From contig CM062388.1 in NCBI GenBank assembly GCA_031310005.1, forward strand, positions 930,001-994,000: a stretch of DNA of 64,000 nt. Direction: 5' to 3'. The notes beneath the pieces were generated by a model. It did not search any database. It saw only the letters and a program-made list of their open reading frames with translations, and was not told the DNA's origin. A program made the position numbers and the translations under genes. This document shows, piece by piece, positions 24,207 through 35,804 of this stretch. The DNA is from Dactylellina haptotyla (Eukaryota; Ascomycota; Orbiliomycetes; Orbiliales; Orbiliaceae). The first letter of the stretch is position 1, and each line of letters starts with the position of its first letter.

Positions 24207-27200
24207 ATGGCGGGAGGACCACTACAAGTGGCCAACTTTCGCCTCGCGGATACGTCTGTCTATCTCGGCGTTGACAGTCCTAATCCCGCAGTCTCGTGGT
24301 CGTACTCCGTCCCTTCGGATTCTCAATACTGGTGCCAGCAATCGTATGTCCTGACTCTACACAGCTCGACGCATGCAAATAAGAATGGAGGCTCGTATAC
24401 CGTCGCCGGATCGAGGACTTCTAACAGTGAGAATATCCAATGGCCGAAAGCATTCCCAGAGGTTGAATCTGAGCATTTGTACGAAATCGTCGTCGAAGCC
24501 GTGCTAGCGCGCTGCGATCGCCCCATCACTTGTTTCGACGACTGGAACTTTGGGTCCGCGGAGGGCGAGAAACTCCTCCCCGCAGGCACGACAGCACAAT
24601 CTCTCGTTGATAAAATCGCCAAAGGTAATCCGGACACTGCAATCGTTAGATCCTCGTTGAAATTCGAAGCTGGCATTCTCGGCGGCGTTGAAGCATGGCG
24701 GAAGAAGGCACCCAAAGTTGGAATGATCACTACACCCTGGGATCTCGACAACTGGAACGTATCTATGCCTGTCACCGTTCTGCAAAACAAGTATACTTTT
24801 AAGGCTAAACCCGTCGCCGCGCGACTCTACGCGACCGCCTTTGGAATATACAATATCCTCATCAACGGCCGTCGGGTCGGCGAGTCTATTATGGAACCAG
24901 GGTGGACGGAATATGCCCGCCGCGTGCATTATCAGACTTACAATATCACCGAGTATTTCAAGGAAGGCGAGAATACGGTCACCGTGTACGTCGCCGACGG
25001 ATGGTACCGCGGCCGCATGGGACCCACAGTCAAGGTTCTCAAGGCTAAGCGTGCCGTATTCGGGAAGGAAACCGGGTTCATGGCTATTATGGATACTTAC
25101 GGCGCAGACGGCAAAGCGGACACCTTCTACACGGGTAAGACCGAGGAGACCGGCTGGAAGTGCACACGGAATACCCCTATCACCGACTCTGGAATCTACG
25201 ACGGAGAACACCACGATGCCCGTGTGGATGTCGCCACGACGGACAATGAGCACGGAGAGAAAGGTTGGAAGGATGTTAAAGTCGTAGCTGAGGCTTTTAC
25301 GAGCCCACTGCAGACGTTGAAGGCATCCATCGCCCCGCCTGTGAGACATACGCAGTCGTTCCAGGTTAAGAGTACGCTTAAATCGGCGGAAGGAAAGATG
25401 ATTCTTGATTTTGGACAGAATATCGCGGGGAGACTGCGGATAAAGGGATCTGCGTCGGTGGGAACTAACGTGTCTTTCGTGCACGTGGAGGTTTTAAATC
25501 CGGACAAGACACCGAATATTATCATCATGCGAGATGCGAAGGTCACGGATAGCTATACGTTTAGTGGGAAGGGGGTGGAGACTTGGGAACCGGAGTTTAC
25601 TTATCACGGGTTTCGGTACGTGCAGGTGCATCCGTGGGTTGAGGGGTTGGAAGTTGAAGCGAAAGTCTACGGGAGCGATTTGCAAAAGGGTTTGATGAAG
25701 TTTAAGAGCACGAATCCGGAGTTGGATCGGTTGGTGCAGAATATCGAGTGGAGTGCTAAGGGTAACTTTTTCGGCGTGCCGACTGATTGTCCGCAGAGAG
25801 ATGAGAGATTGGGATGGTAAGTACTTGATACATCTGCACGTATATCGATGAAGTTTGGATATGATGCTAACGAGAATCAGGACCGGTGATATCAATGTAT
25901 TCGGACCAACTGCTGCTTATATATTCGATACCAAGACCTTCCTCAAGGGCTTCCTTCAGACAGTAGAAGACAGCCAGAAGATCGGTGGTGTTCACCGCCC
26001 CCCCGTTGCGTATGTACTCCGTATCTGGACTTATCAGGAATGGCTGCTAATTATTAATGTTAATAGCTCCCCAAATGTCTTCGAGCTCCCACGTTCTCAT
26101 AGGCCAATGGCCATATGGGGAGATATTATTGTTACCCTCCCATGGACTATATACCTCACATACGGCGACACTACTCTCCTCAACGACCTCTACGAGTCCA
26201 TGTCCAACTATGCCACAAAGGGTATTCGGAGAATCGAATCTGGGCCGGACGCCGGTCTAGGCGCATGGGCTAGCTTTGACAACTACCAGTTCGCTGACTG
26301 GCTCAATCCTGCCGCTCCGCCACTGGATCCACAGTTGAATGGAACTGACCCCTTCTATGTCGCTGACACCTGGCTCTGCCGCGTCACAGAAACTATGGCT
26401 AAAATCTCCACTGCAATCGGTCGTGAGGACGACGCCAAACAATGGTCAGCCAAAGCCGTGGACCTTATCGCGAAATGGCGCTTGAAGTACCTCCTTCCCC
26501 TCGTGAACGCCACCGCCACTGGCGAACCACCCAAGCTCATCGAAGCAGACTCTCAAACTGCGTACTCTATTGCATTGAACTTCCACCTCCTCCCAGAAAA
26601 CTACATCGAGCCCACCATTGCCCGTCTCCACGACCTTGTCAGAACAGAAGACTATCACCCCTCCACCGGTCTCGTGGGCACCGCTGAAGTCCTCCACGCC
26701 GTCTCTTATCCACGTACCATCCCCTCCGTCTCAGCAGAAGATAAGATCAAGTCTGTCAATCTTGCCTATAAGCTTCTTCTCGGCCGCCGCACCTCTCCGT
26801 CGTGGCTATATCCGATTACTATGGGCGCCACTAGCATATGGGAACGCTGGGACTCCATCCTCCCAGACGGCACTAGTAACGCACCATGGATGACAAGTTT
26901 AAACCATTACGCTCTTGGTGCGCCTGGAAAATGGATCTTTGAAAATATCGGCGGAATCACCATCGAGAATAACGTTAAAGATATTAAAGCTGCGTGGAAG
27001 GTGGTGTTCGATCCCATCCCGAATATTGAGCACGGACTTACCGCTGCAGAGTTTTCGTACGATAGTCCAAAGGGCTTGGTGGAGTGTAAGTGGAGTTATG
27101 ATCAGAGTGCGAAGACGATGAGTATTGATGTTTCTTTGCCGGCAAATGTCGAGGGCGAGATCAGAGTGTTGGGTAAGATGGTGAAGAAGATCGGTGGCGG

Positions 27201-27294
27201 CAAGTGGAGCGTTAAGGAGAGGTTGGAGGAGAAGGTGTGGAAGGTTTTGGAGGGCGGGGAGGGAGAGCACGGTAAGGGTCAGCTGAAGTTGTAG
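24207..27294 (+). CDS. Alpha-L-rhamnosidase, glycoside hydrolase family 78
   Basis: Inverting glycosidase releasing terminal L-rhamnose from plant flavonoid glycosides, saponins or pectin. Three exons (24207-25816, 25881-26009, 26067-27294) give 988 residues, usual for GH78. The N-terminal beta-sandwich domains (residues ~1-470) include the carbohydrate-binding-like region with NGRRVGESIMEPGWTEY. The (alpha/alpha)6 catalytic domain begins near FFGVPTDCPQRDERLGW (521-537). That motif's acidic residues and the Glu of SIWERW are the expected catalytic carboxylates. A C-terminal beta-sandwich follows. No signal peptide is visible (start MAGGPLQVANF), so the enzyme is probably intracellular and acts on imported glycosides. 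The second intron (57 bp; GTATGT, branch GCTAAT, TTAATAG) keeps the frame, so an unspliced message would still be translated. Splicing restores the PPVASPNV join. Family assignment is firm, substrate unknown. Confidence 0.93.
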
Positions 27295-27486
27295 ATTGGG
27301 GGTTAAGTATATATTATTATAAATTATAGGATTTTCGTTTGTACATAGTAGAGGTTTGGTTTTGTATATAGCCCTTTGATTTCCCTCCGTTGATAAAATA
27401 CAAGTTTTTCCGATTTGAGTATAAACATAAATATATAGTAGGGTCTCGGAGATATCGGATACGTAGGTGCGATTTGGTGGGAACGC

Positions 27487-28004
27487 TTAAGCGTCCTGAC
27501 ACCATAGACCCCAGATCGGATACTTTAAATTCCAAAAAATTAGCGATTGCATTTGTTAGAAAAGGTATAGAGTAAGTTGGACTTACCAGAGTGATAACCT
27601 GACAACAAACGGGCAATAACCCCTTGCAGGTATCTGCGCTCTTCTCGCCTATTTCGCAAGCAATAATTAATTAACATCTTTATCTGAAAGTATCAGAAAA
27701 GCAAAGGGAAAAACGTGTCCTTACAAACGTATCCGTTCACCGTGTTTGCGGGTAAATCATAATGAAATTTACCGGTGACTTTCTTTACAATTGGGTTCCC
27801 ACCGTCAAAAGTCGCGAGGCAGCACATGTACGTTCCATTATTTTTGTCGGAGCATTGCGGGCTGAGGTCCGTTGTTCGGAGCACTTCAGGTGGTGGAGGA
27901 GTACCGACGCCGAGGATGGGGATGGTCCACGGGGCTGGGACAGCAGATATTTGTCCGAGGAGGACAAAAAGGAGGACGAAGAATTGTGGAAGATATCGCT
28001 GCAT
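27487..28004 (-). CDS. Hydrophobin (secreted, eight cysteines)
   Basis: Small surface-active protein that coats spores and aerial hyphae. Three exons (27725-28004, 27587-27648, 27487-27522) give 125 residues. The signal peptide is MQRYLPQFFVLLFVLLGQIS with probable cleavage before VPAPW. Cysteines follow the hydrophobin order C-CC-C-C-CC-C, with spacings 9, 31, 6, 6 and 12 and a tail of three residues (QDA). The last four or five cysteines only appear after splicing: exon 2 encodes CEKSADTCKGLLPVCC and exon 3 ends in GLWCQDA. Both introns (76 and 64 bp) have good donors and GCTAAT/GTTAAT branch sites, and phases fit. The C3-C4 loop of 31 is class I-like, but the C4-C5 spacing of 6 is short for class I, so class is left open. 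It ends 192 bp from the convergent rhamnosidase gene. Confidence 0.8.
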
Positions 28005-30581
28005 TTTATATATAAACTATAGAGACGGTGTCCTCTAGATAGTAGTATCCAAATTTATAGAATGAAAATAGCGATCTTCAGAAATCCGATCAGATAGAGA
28101 AATAACGGTTCTGCTTTGAAGTAAAACGCTCCGGCAGGATAGGATAGAAATCAAAAAGCCCCCCAACGTTCGCTGCCCGTCCGTACACTTTATATTTTAT
28201 AAAGTGGATAGTCTTCGTTTATTACTGCACAGATCTGGATCTGAGATCTAGATCTCTCCCCCAAGATATGCACGCACGGCAGGATTAAGAGAAATTAAAC
28301 CCCTAAAATCTCGAGAACGCTCGGGCCTTTGGCTCGTTAGACGAGCCTCTGACGTAATGGCGCAGATGGTTCATTTTAAGGGTCCTCGAATCAGTTTACG
28401 CGGATGCTGTTAAGATTGCGAAACGGGATATCTTTTGTACAGAGTTTTGAGGCTTGGGTTCGTCAATGCCTGCTTGGTTAATTTGCGAAATTAGAATTGT
28501 GCTGCTTAGCTAACCCGCTTGTTACGGGTTTGGTGAGATGAAAATGAATGATGCTGTCGAAACCAAGGACTCTAGACCTTCTATCACTACATGTATTTAA
28601 CCGGTACCGGTCATTCTAATTTAGATATAAGTAATCTCTTCCGAAGTTAAAAACAAATACAACGCTATTCAAGAGCGTTTTTCAAAACAACGCGCGACGT
28701 GGATGCACGTTTAAACGTTTTAAACGTTTTTGGCGAGATTACCGATTTTGGCTTCGCGTGGAGCGTGCCCGTGAGATAACATATTGGAGCCTCAACCAAC
28801 ACATGAATCTGGTATTTACTATTGGCTTGATCTCGGACCGTACTGGGTACAAGACGGCGTACTGGCCTGCATGATCTATGACAAATAGTCTTGTAACGCA
28901 ACAGGAATTTGTGACTTAACTGATTTACGAAATTGATAGAATCTTTGGACAAAGTAGCAAAATTAAGATGCATGTATTAAAAAGAGAACACGAGCTATAA
29001 TATAAACTTTGACATGATATTAAACCAAGTTTAGGTTGACGCAAACAAACTTTTCGGGCTTTATCGGTATCTCGAGCAATCTCATTATCTTGATTTTAAA
29101 AGGTACACATGCTGCTCTTTGAAAATTCTGTGTACATGCCGCGCATATCGCGATTGTTGATCCAATTATATATATTATCAGATCTGCGCGTAGCATACAA
29201 ATTAGACAATAGTAGGTCTTGTAAATTACGAGAGAAATGTCTAGTTTAGGTTTCCTGCTTTACACAGGGTATGAATAGATATTTTAAGAACCTAGCTAGC
29301 TCGAAATTTGACCCGTCGGCTTTGGTTTCACCGTAAGAATATTTTTAAGTTATTCTATACGCAGAGGAACGGCGGCAGGGTAATGGTTGGAGAGGGCGCT
29401 ACGATTGCAACCAGTTAGTCTCAGGAAAAATAAATAGTTTGGGGCGTATTTCATACAAGTAGGGGTCGTGGTAGTAGTAATAGTGGTAGTAGTCGCGGTA
29501 GTAGTCGCGGTAGTAGTCGCGGTAGTAGTTGTTGTGGTCGTGGATGTAGGCTCATTTGCTCGGATGGCCGTGCGATTCGGCTCGACAGCCAATTTTGGAC
29601 TAGCTGGTGCGCAGGGTCTCTGATGAAAACCAGATTTCTGAGATTATGTAACTGCTCCTCTAATATTTGCAGGCACATATCCTTATGTTGGAAAGCACTA
29701 ATCTTGAATTGGAAAGCCTTCTCTTTCTGCCGTTTGCCTCCATCATCTATTCGCCCGTGCTACATGTAGATTGCCCTGTTTTAGGATCTGATGCTTTGGT
29801 CCAAGCTTGGCCAATACTCAGTCTGTTATCTGTGGTCTGCCGCGGCTGAATTTCTCTTTTTCAAAAAAAAAAAAAAAAAAGGGAAAAAGCGGTAGAGTAA
29901 AAATTAGGATTATCTCAGAGGTTCAATCGTGCTTCATGAACTTTCGCGAAGGCTCTTTTTTGCGTATGAGTGGTGATAAAGAACCCGACTGCCACGCTAG
30001 TTATCATATTTTAAAAATAAAAATTATAAGCAAGAGCGAGATTCACTTTAAAAGATTAAAAATATGCCCAGCGGAAGGGAGTCTATCGATATCCATCATA
30101 AACCTAAATTGGCATTAAATCAATACGTACAGTAAGTAGTATACCAGCACGTGCGCACGAGAAAGTTGGTCAAACTTGAATTCGTATGAGAATTGCTCAA
30201 AGAGCATTTGGAGGGATTCTGCCGCCGGCCGCCCCTTAATGGTTTATCCTCTTTTCTTCGTTGCAATTAATTGGAACTGGCACCGTGAGATTCTTTTTTC
30301 TCTGGTCAATAAGAACAGCTGGAAGGATGCCAAAGTGAATTTTAGCCAACACATTATACTGGGAACTGAAAGGCTGATGTTGGCGGGAAGTGATGTAGTC
30401 TTAGTGGTATCTCATGCCAGATAGTTATACAATGTAAACGCACATATAAACCTAACGTTAGGCATTAGCCAATATTGGAATCTTGAGATCCACAAAATTC
30501 TTACCCCACTCCTAGCCTTATTTCGTTCTTTCCGTTGGGCACTCAACATCGCATACTATTTTTAACTAAGTCGGATATAAA
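28005..30581. other. AT-rich intergenic region before the CHAT gene
   Basis: No gene supported; short frames have no recognisable content. Contains the palindrome CGTTTAAACG repeated in slightly altered form at 28709-28728, a 12-base tandem repeat (29485-29532) and an 18-base A run (29863-29880). The last ~150 bp should carry the CHAT promoter. No terminal repeats of a transposon were recognised. Confidence 0.45.
29485..29532. repeat. 12-base tandem repeat (GGTAGTAGTCGC, about four copies)
   Basis: Three exact copies of GGTAGTAGTCGC followed by a diverged fourth, within a longer GTA/GTG-rich stretch from about 29461. It lies in noncoding AT-rich DNA. A minus-strand translation gives only a Thr-rich run, so I treat it as a minisatellite rather than a coding repeat. 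Confidence 0.75.
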
Positions 30582-33050
30582 ATGAAGGGACAGAAATCAG
30601 AGGAGGCTGCTGATGGAGCATTGGAAGAATTTAGGAAAACAAATCAATTCGATAAGTTGGAGGAGGCCCTTGATATCCTTGGTGATATCATACCTAAGAC
30701 AAGTGAGGATGACATCGAGGAAGTCGGCAGGCTGTCATATAAATACGCCGAAGGCTTATTAGCGCGGTTCGAGCGAGGCAAGCATCCTAGCGATATAAAA
30801 AATGCCATCATATTCGCGAACCTTTCGATGGAAAATTATCCTGATCTACCTAATCGGGAGAAAGTTCTCCTTTTGGCGAAGAGGAGAGGACTGCTATCAC
30901 AATGTCTTATCATTCAAGAGGCCAGTTTAAATGATGAAGATTCGGAGCCTGATCCCGAATTATTAGCAGGCTTCGTCCAAGGTTGCGAGCTTGCGGACGA
31001 ATCTGTGGATTCTCTGACAGAGTTGGAGATTGACGGGGGTCCATATATCGAAGCTATCAGCCACAAAGCATTGTGTCTCCGGTTACGTTGGGAAAAAGAC
31101 AATCGATACTCCGACCTCGAGGAATGCATTGAACTATCTCGAGCGGTTCTAAGCAGAATGACGGAGGGGTACGAAGCGGAAAATTGGATAAGAGCCTTGA
31201 CAAACTTAGCCTTCTACCTTCAAAGTGCTTATGGACATCGAATCTCGACAACACCTGATTTAGAAGACATTCAAGCAAGTAAGGAGGCTTGTTACAAAGA
31301 TGAAGCACTACGGCTAGTAAGGCTGGCGAATGACATATATACCGAACGCCCTACCACTAAAATTGAAACTATCATGGCTTACATTGAAAATCTTAAAGTT
31401 TTTTCTAAGGAATACTCCAGGCCTATGCTAGGAGAAATATATGAGTTGCTTAAGGTGGGAATTTCAGCGCTCGGAGATATCATGCGAACATCCTTGATTT
31501 TCGACCAATATGACCATGTTTCGCAGGCTTACGGTGTTGGTAGATATGCTGCTGCAGCTGCCCTGGAGCGAAATCTTGACCCGTTTGTTGCTCTATGCTT
31601 ATTGGAGGAAGGTCGGAACGTGGCGGCATCTGTTGCCGCTGATGGTTATGGAGACGATGAGGATCCTTTCGGCATGCCCGAGACCGTTCGTCAATCGTAT
31701 ATTCAAGCTAAGAGAGAATTATCTTCAGCAATTCGAGAGAAAACAGACTATAAAACCAGGAAAGATCTTCTTGACAAGATCAAACTCTCTGAGGCGCGAT
31801 ATCGATATAAGCCCGCTGGAGAGGAAAGCGACTTTGCCCCAAAATTCAGTCGTGAATCAATACAAAAACTTGGATCTACTGGACCCGTTATTCTCATAAA
31901 TATCACTGACATCAGAAGCGATGCTATTGTCATTCAAAAAGATGGAGTTTCATCTCTACATCTGCCTCAGCTCGATGAGGAAGCAATGTCGATATTGAGT
32001 TGGGAGATTCAACACCGACTCGCTCAGGAGGAGAACCCAGAAGAACTTTATGCTGGTATTCAAAATCAACTTTTAGAAATGCTGGAAAGACTGTGGCGAA
32101 CTGTAACCAAACCAATATTGGACTACATAGGATGTCTTTGGCGAGATGATGAAATAAGTAACTGGCCACAAGTCTGCTGGATCCCTACTGGTGTTCTAAG
32201 TTTATACCCAATACATGCCAGCGGCCTCGGAATTAATAAAAAGGGCAACGTCATGAGCCGAGTAATATCAACTTATGCGCCATCCTTGAAGGCATTGCTC
32301 CGAGCTCAGAACAATACAGCCCGCAGTGAGAACAACTTTCCAGAAGTAGATGGCCATGGGACTGCCGCAATCCTTGCGATGATTGATACCATTGGAGCAC
32401 CACCGAAGCCGCTGACATCCGACCCTGATAATTTTCCGGACCCTTTGCCATGGCAAAAACTGGATTTTTCAAACGACGAAGCTCAAATTGTTAGAGAATT
32501 CTATCCGAAACCGGTAGATATGGAGCGCGATATCGAGTGGCAACCAACCACAAATCGCGTAGTAGAGGTGCTTAAGAGTCCTCACCATATAATCCATATA
32601 TCATGCCATGGCTATGTTGACTATAGCTTTCCTTCCCAAAGCCTGCTCGCGTTCTCTGACTGGCAGTCAAATCCTTTAACGGTCGAAAAGCTCAGCGATT
32701 TAAAGGTACAGACCCGTTTAATTGTATTATCAGCTTGTTTTAGTGCAAACAGTGGTGTTGAAAATCTTCAGGACGAGATGATGCACTTAACGTCGGCATT
32801 TTACGCATCTGGATCTTCTTCTGTTCTAGGGTCGTTGTGGCAAGTAGAACAGGATATTGCGAGAAAGTTCTTCTCTGAGTTTTATAGATATCTCTCAGGG
32901 AATAGTGGTAAAAGGAGTTTTGTAAGACTGGTCGCGGAGGCCTGCCACCTTGCTACTCTCCGAGTGGCGGAGAAGACTAAGGGCCTTGGTAATGATATGA
33001 AAGGGGCGCCGAGAGAATGGGCACCGTTTATTTGTGTCGGTCATATTTAG
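30582..33050 (+). CDS. TPR-like/CHAT-domain caspase-like protease
   Basis: Single-exon protein of 822 residues. Residues 1 to ~540 are helical and TPR-like, with repeated LEEAL/LEECIELSRAVL helices. The C-terminal ~280 residues form a CHAT domain, a caspase-fold cysteine protease related to separase. The catalytic pair is visible: His676 in HIISCHG-like context (IHISCHGYV) and Cys719 in LSACFSA. The flanking GSLWQV and WAPFICVGH motifs are typical of the family. CHAT proteases act in regulated cell death: some fungal gasdermin genes and some bacterial gasdermin operons have a CHAT or other protease neighbour, and TPR-CHAT (Csx29) is the protease in Craspase. This gene converges on the PNP fusion with 98 bp between the stops. 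A protease cutting its neighbour's product is inference. No signal peptide or membrane segment is visible, so it is probably cytosolic. Confidence 0.9.
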   Translation: MKGQKSEEAADGALEEFRKTNQFDKLEEALDILGDIIPKTSEDDIEEVGRLSYKYAEGLLARFERGKHPSDIKNAIIFANLSMENYPDLPNREKVLLLAKRRGLLSQCLIIQEASLNDEDSEPDPELLAGFVQGCELADESVDSLTELEIDGGPYIEAISHKALCLRLRWEKDNRYSDLEECIELSRAVLSRMTEGYEAENWIRALTNLAFYLQSAYGHRISTTPDLEDIQASKEACYKDEALRLVRLANDIYTERPTTKIETIMAYIENLKVFSKEYSRPMLGEIYELLKVGISALGDIMRTSLIFDQYDHVSQAYGVGRYAAAAALERNLDPFVALCLLEEGRNVAASVAADGYGDDEDPFGMPETVRQSYIQAKRELSSAIREKTDYKTRKDLLDKIKLSEARYRYKPAGEESDFAPKFSRESIQKLGSTGPVILINITDIRSDAIVIQKDGVSSLHLPQLDEEAMSILSWEIQHRLAQEENPEELYAGIQNQLLEMLERLWRTVTKPILDYIGCLWRDDEISNWPQVCWIPTGVLSLYPIHASGLGINKKGNVMSRVISTYAPSLKALLRAQNNTARSENNFPEVDGHGTAAILAMIDTIGAPPKPLTSDPDNFPDPLPWQKLDFSNDEAQIVREFYPKPVDMERDIEWQPTTNRVVEVLKSPHHIIHISCHGYVDYSFPSQSLLAFSDWQSNPLTVEKLSDLKVQTRLIVLSACFSANSGVENLQDEMMHLTSAFYASGSSSVLGSLWQVEQDIARKFFSEFYRYLSGNSGKRSFVRLVAEACHLATLRVAEKTKGLGNDMKGAPREWAPFICVGHI

Positions 33051-33148
33051 GAATTAAATCGATGCTTTGACTTCATTTAAATGCATTTCGAATTGAGATA
33101 AATACAAACAGGCTATAGTTGGACCATTCTAGAAACTTATAGGAATCT

Positions 33149-35011
33149 TTACTCATCATCTGGGTCAGGTAGCTCATTTTGGTTTGGTAGTAATCCTTCG
33201 AGCTCAGCGATATCTTCAACATGTTCTAATTCGAGTACAAATTCCTTCTCATCTACACCTCCTCCTTTGTATAGCTGAGAGGGCCATCTCCAGTGAACTT
33301 TATCGTCCCAACTAGGATTCCCTGTTCTCTTGAACCATCTCCCTTTTGCCTTCATCAACTCAATACCGAAAATCCCGCTAGCGTGAGCGGAATTACAAAG
33401 TTGCGCTTTCAAATGGAGAGGCAACTGAGTGTTTTGATCGAGTGGCGCTGTCGAATAGGGTTGAGAAGTGCTCTGAAAGCTGACAGCTCTCTTAAACTGC
33501 GCATTCTGTAAGTACAGAAGTCCAAAAACGAAATAGAAGGACTTCCCTCCAAGGGCGAGGTTTGCAATCCAATCTTTGGCTTTCTGAGAAGTACAGATTT
33601 TTTGAAGGGCTTCAGTTGCGTTTTGGAATGTTCTGTAGCGTAGATCTTCCGCGGTTACTTCCAGGAGGTTTGGTTTCCGGTTCCCAGAACTAAGATTAAG
33701 AAACTTGGTGATGGAGAATTTATCGTGTTCTAAATTGATCAACCGGCTGTATGTTGGTGTCGGCTCTGGCTCAATGATGCGTAGTTCGTTTATAATATCG
33801 TCTGAAGGGATGTAGTTGTTGAGATTGGGCACAAGGGGATTCAAGACTAGTTGTCCTATCTTGATAAGATCTCCTGTAAAAATATCGGGTAACAGAATGG
33901 CATTCTGGGAAAGCTGGACTGTAATATCCGGCGCACTTTCTGATATCAACCTTATTAGCTTTTGATTCTGTAAAAGTGCTTTTGGATTCTCATACCTAGG
34001 AAAATTTTATCAAGACTTACTGGTTGTTACTCCATTGGGTATTACATCAATAATCCCAGGATCCAGTGTGTATAGGAATTCTCTCGCAAACGAAGCAGCT
34101 GTTGCTGCCGCGTACGGCTTCCAGCAGTCATTCTTGTGAGAGTCAGCATAGTCTGAAATTCCACGAATGACTAAACAATTTTGTCTGTTTAACACGCCGG
34201 CTGCTTCCATTTCAACACAGATTGCACCATAGCAATCGTCCCTAACCTTGTCTCTTAGAAGGGCGTCTCTCATAACAGTATCACCAGTGGCGATTGTCCC
34301 AAAATGAATCTCAAAATCTCTTTTTGCTCGTTGGGGCCTATCTACCTTCCTGTTGGAATCACAGGACTTGCAGTCATTTGAAACTTCAGGATGATGATAA
34401 TCCGCTTCATACAGCGTATCCTCCGATGGATCCAGACGTGGGAATCTACTGACTTCACATCTCTCTAGATGCTTTGCGAAATTGGTTTCTCCATCTATAT
34501 GAGCGACATGTAAAGCGCCCAGCACGTTGCCGAGTGCGCGGTCTGGAGGAGAAAGCCTGCTAATTATCTGAAATTTTCCGCCCGGAAGTCGCTTTCCTTG
34601 ATCCCATTTGACAACGGCTTCTGCCTCAGGTGAAGTCCAGCCTACGACTACATCACCAAGGTGAATATCCTTGGTCGGATCTGTGGGTTTAGGCGCGCGA
34701 GGGATTCCACCCCCAATACCCACGAGCAGTGCGACTTTGATATTGGGGAAGCTATAAGTAAGTTCATCCACGACGATTGCTGCGTTAAGGGTCCCGATAT
34801 TATGCAGGGGTAAACAGGTAATCACAATATTATGCCCGTTAATATCACCGCAGGTATACTTGTTGCGATCGCGAAGAACATTCACCAGTGGGGTCTTGTG
34901 ACGGTGGTCCAGCATTCTTTTCGCTGCAGATAGTTCTGGATCTGCCAAAGCACATATCCATGTTACTGTGTAGTAGCTACAAGTAAGCTGGATCTCAGGC
35001 GACTCGCTCAT
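33149..35011 (-). CDS. PNP-type nucleoside phosphorylase/nucleosidase domain fused to a gasdermin-like C-terminal domain
   Basis: Two exons (34021-35011 and 33149-33939) give 593 residues. The 81 bp intron has GTAAGT, branch GCTAAT and ATCAG, and splicing keeps frame. Residues ~10-325 form the PNP_UDP domain common at the N terminus of fungal NLR-like proteins: YYTVTWICALADPE, VGIGGGIPRAP (phosphate/ribose loop), VEMEAAGVLN and VIRGISDYADSHKND. Related domains in immune proteins have been shown to cleave ATP as nucleosidases. The usual NACHT or NB-ARC domain is absent. Instead ~263 residues follow, with GDLIKIGQLVLNPLVPNL and KSFYFVFGLLYLQNAQFKR, and an acidic tail. These resemble, by eye, the first strands and the Y-x-V-x-G-L strand of fungal gasdermin-like proteins. 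Exon 2 has no ATG of its own near its 5' end, supporting a true fusion. The PNP call is firm; the gasdermin call is tentative. Confidence 0.8.
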
Positions 35012-35804
35012 TTTCTTGGAAATTATTTTTCGTAGCTAATCCGATCCGAAATATTCAACTCCACTTGAATGTTGGGTATAAGTTTAGGCGCTAGAACTCA
35101 AAGAATTGTGGTGCGCCAGTTTAATCAACGGGGTCTAGAGTTCGATGAAGAGCTATCGTACAATATAATTTTAGTGACTCACCTAAAGACTGGAGCGGGG
35201 TTTGTCGAGTAGATGTATGCTGACACGGCATCCCTGAATTGTGAACTATCTATGAACCGCTACTTCGATGTAGGCATCTATCTGTGGTGCGGCAAGGCCC
35301 GACAACAAATTGGGAACCAAACAGGGTGTGTACTCTAATTTTGATAGCCTTGCACATATTATGCTACATTCTGTATATTTAGCTTCATTATATCTCCAAA
35401 CTACACCATCGAGATGCGCTAGAGTTTTATGTAAATTACATATTGATTTGCGACGAACTTGGACTCTATCTTACTCAGACAAATCTCAATTATTTATGTA
35501 TCGTATGGCGTTGTTCAGTCTATAAATTCTTTAAGGGAATTATAGATCGATTATATATAATTATACAGAGGCAATGGATATTTTAATAACTCTGTACCTA
35601 TTCCACACTTAAAACTACTTGAAAATGTATATTTTTGCTCAATTGTGCAGGCAGTAGAAGGATTAAGGACTCATCTACAACTACTTAAAACTGATGTATC
35701 AGGGTTTATGCAGGGTTATATTATGTTACTATGCTAAAGGAATTGTCTTGTAGAAACTAGTATACAGCTTTGACCGGATCATAAAATTCATCAGATTCGC
35801 TCGT
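35012..35804. other. Intergenic; promoter side of the PNP-fusion gene
   Basis: AT-rich spacer between the PNP-fusion start and the stop of the trefoil gene. It should contain the PNP-fusion promoter and the trefoil gene's terminator. No gene, repeat or RNA is supported. Confidence 0.5.

Noticed and set aside
24504-25484. 326-codon open frame antisense to the rhamnosidase gene
   Set aside because: Mirror of a long GC-rich coding exon; no domain, no splice structure.
29350-29592. Thr-rich minus-strand frame over the 12-base repeat
   Set aside because: Product of the tandem repeat; no start context or homologous domain.
28005-30581. Transposon remnant in AT-rich DNA
   Set aside because: No terminal repeats, transposase or polymerase-like frame could be found by reading.
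33149-33949. C-terminal domain of the PNP fusion as a separate gene
   Set aside because: The frame lacks an ATG near its 5' end, and a strong intron joins it in phase to the PNP exon.
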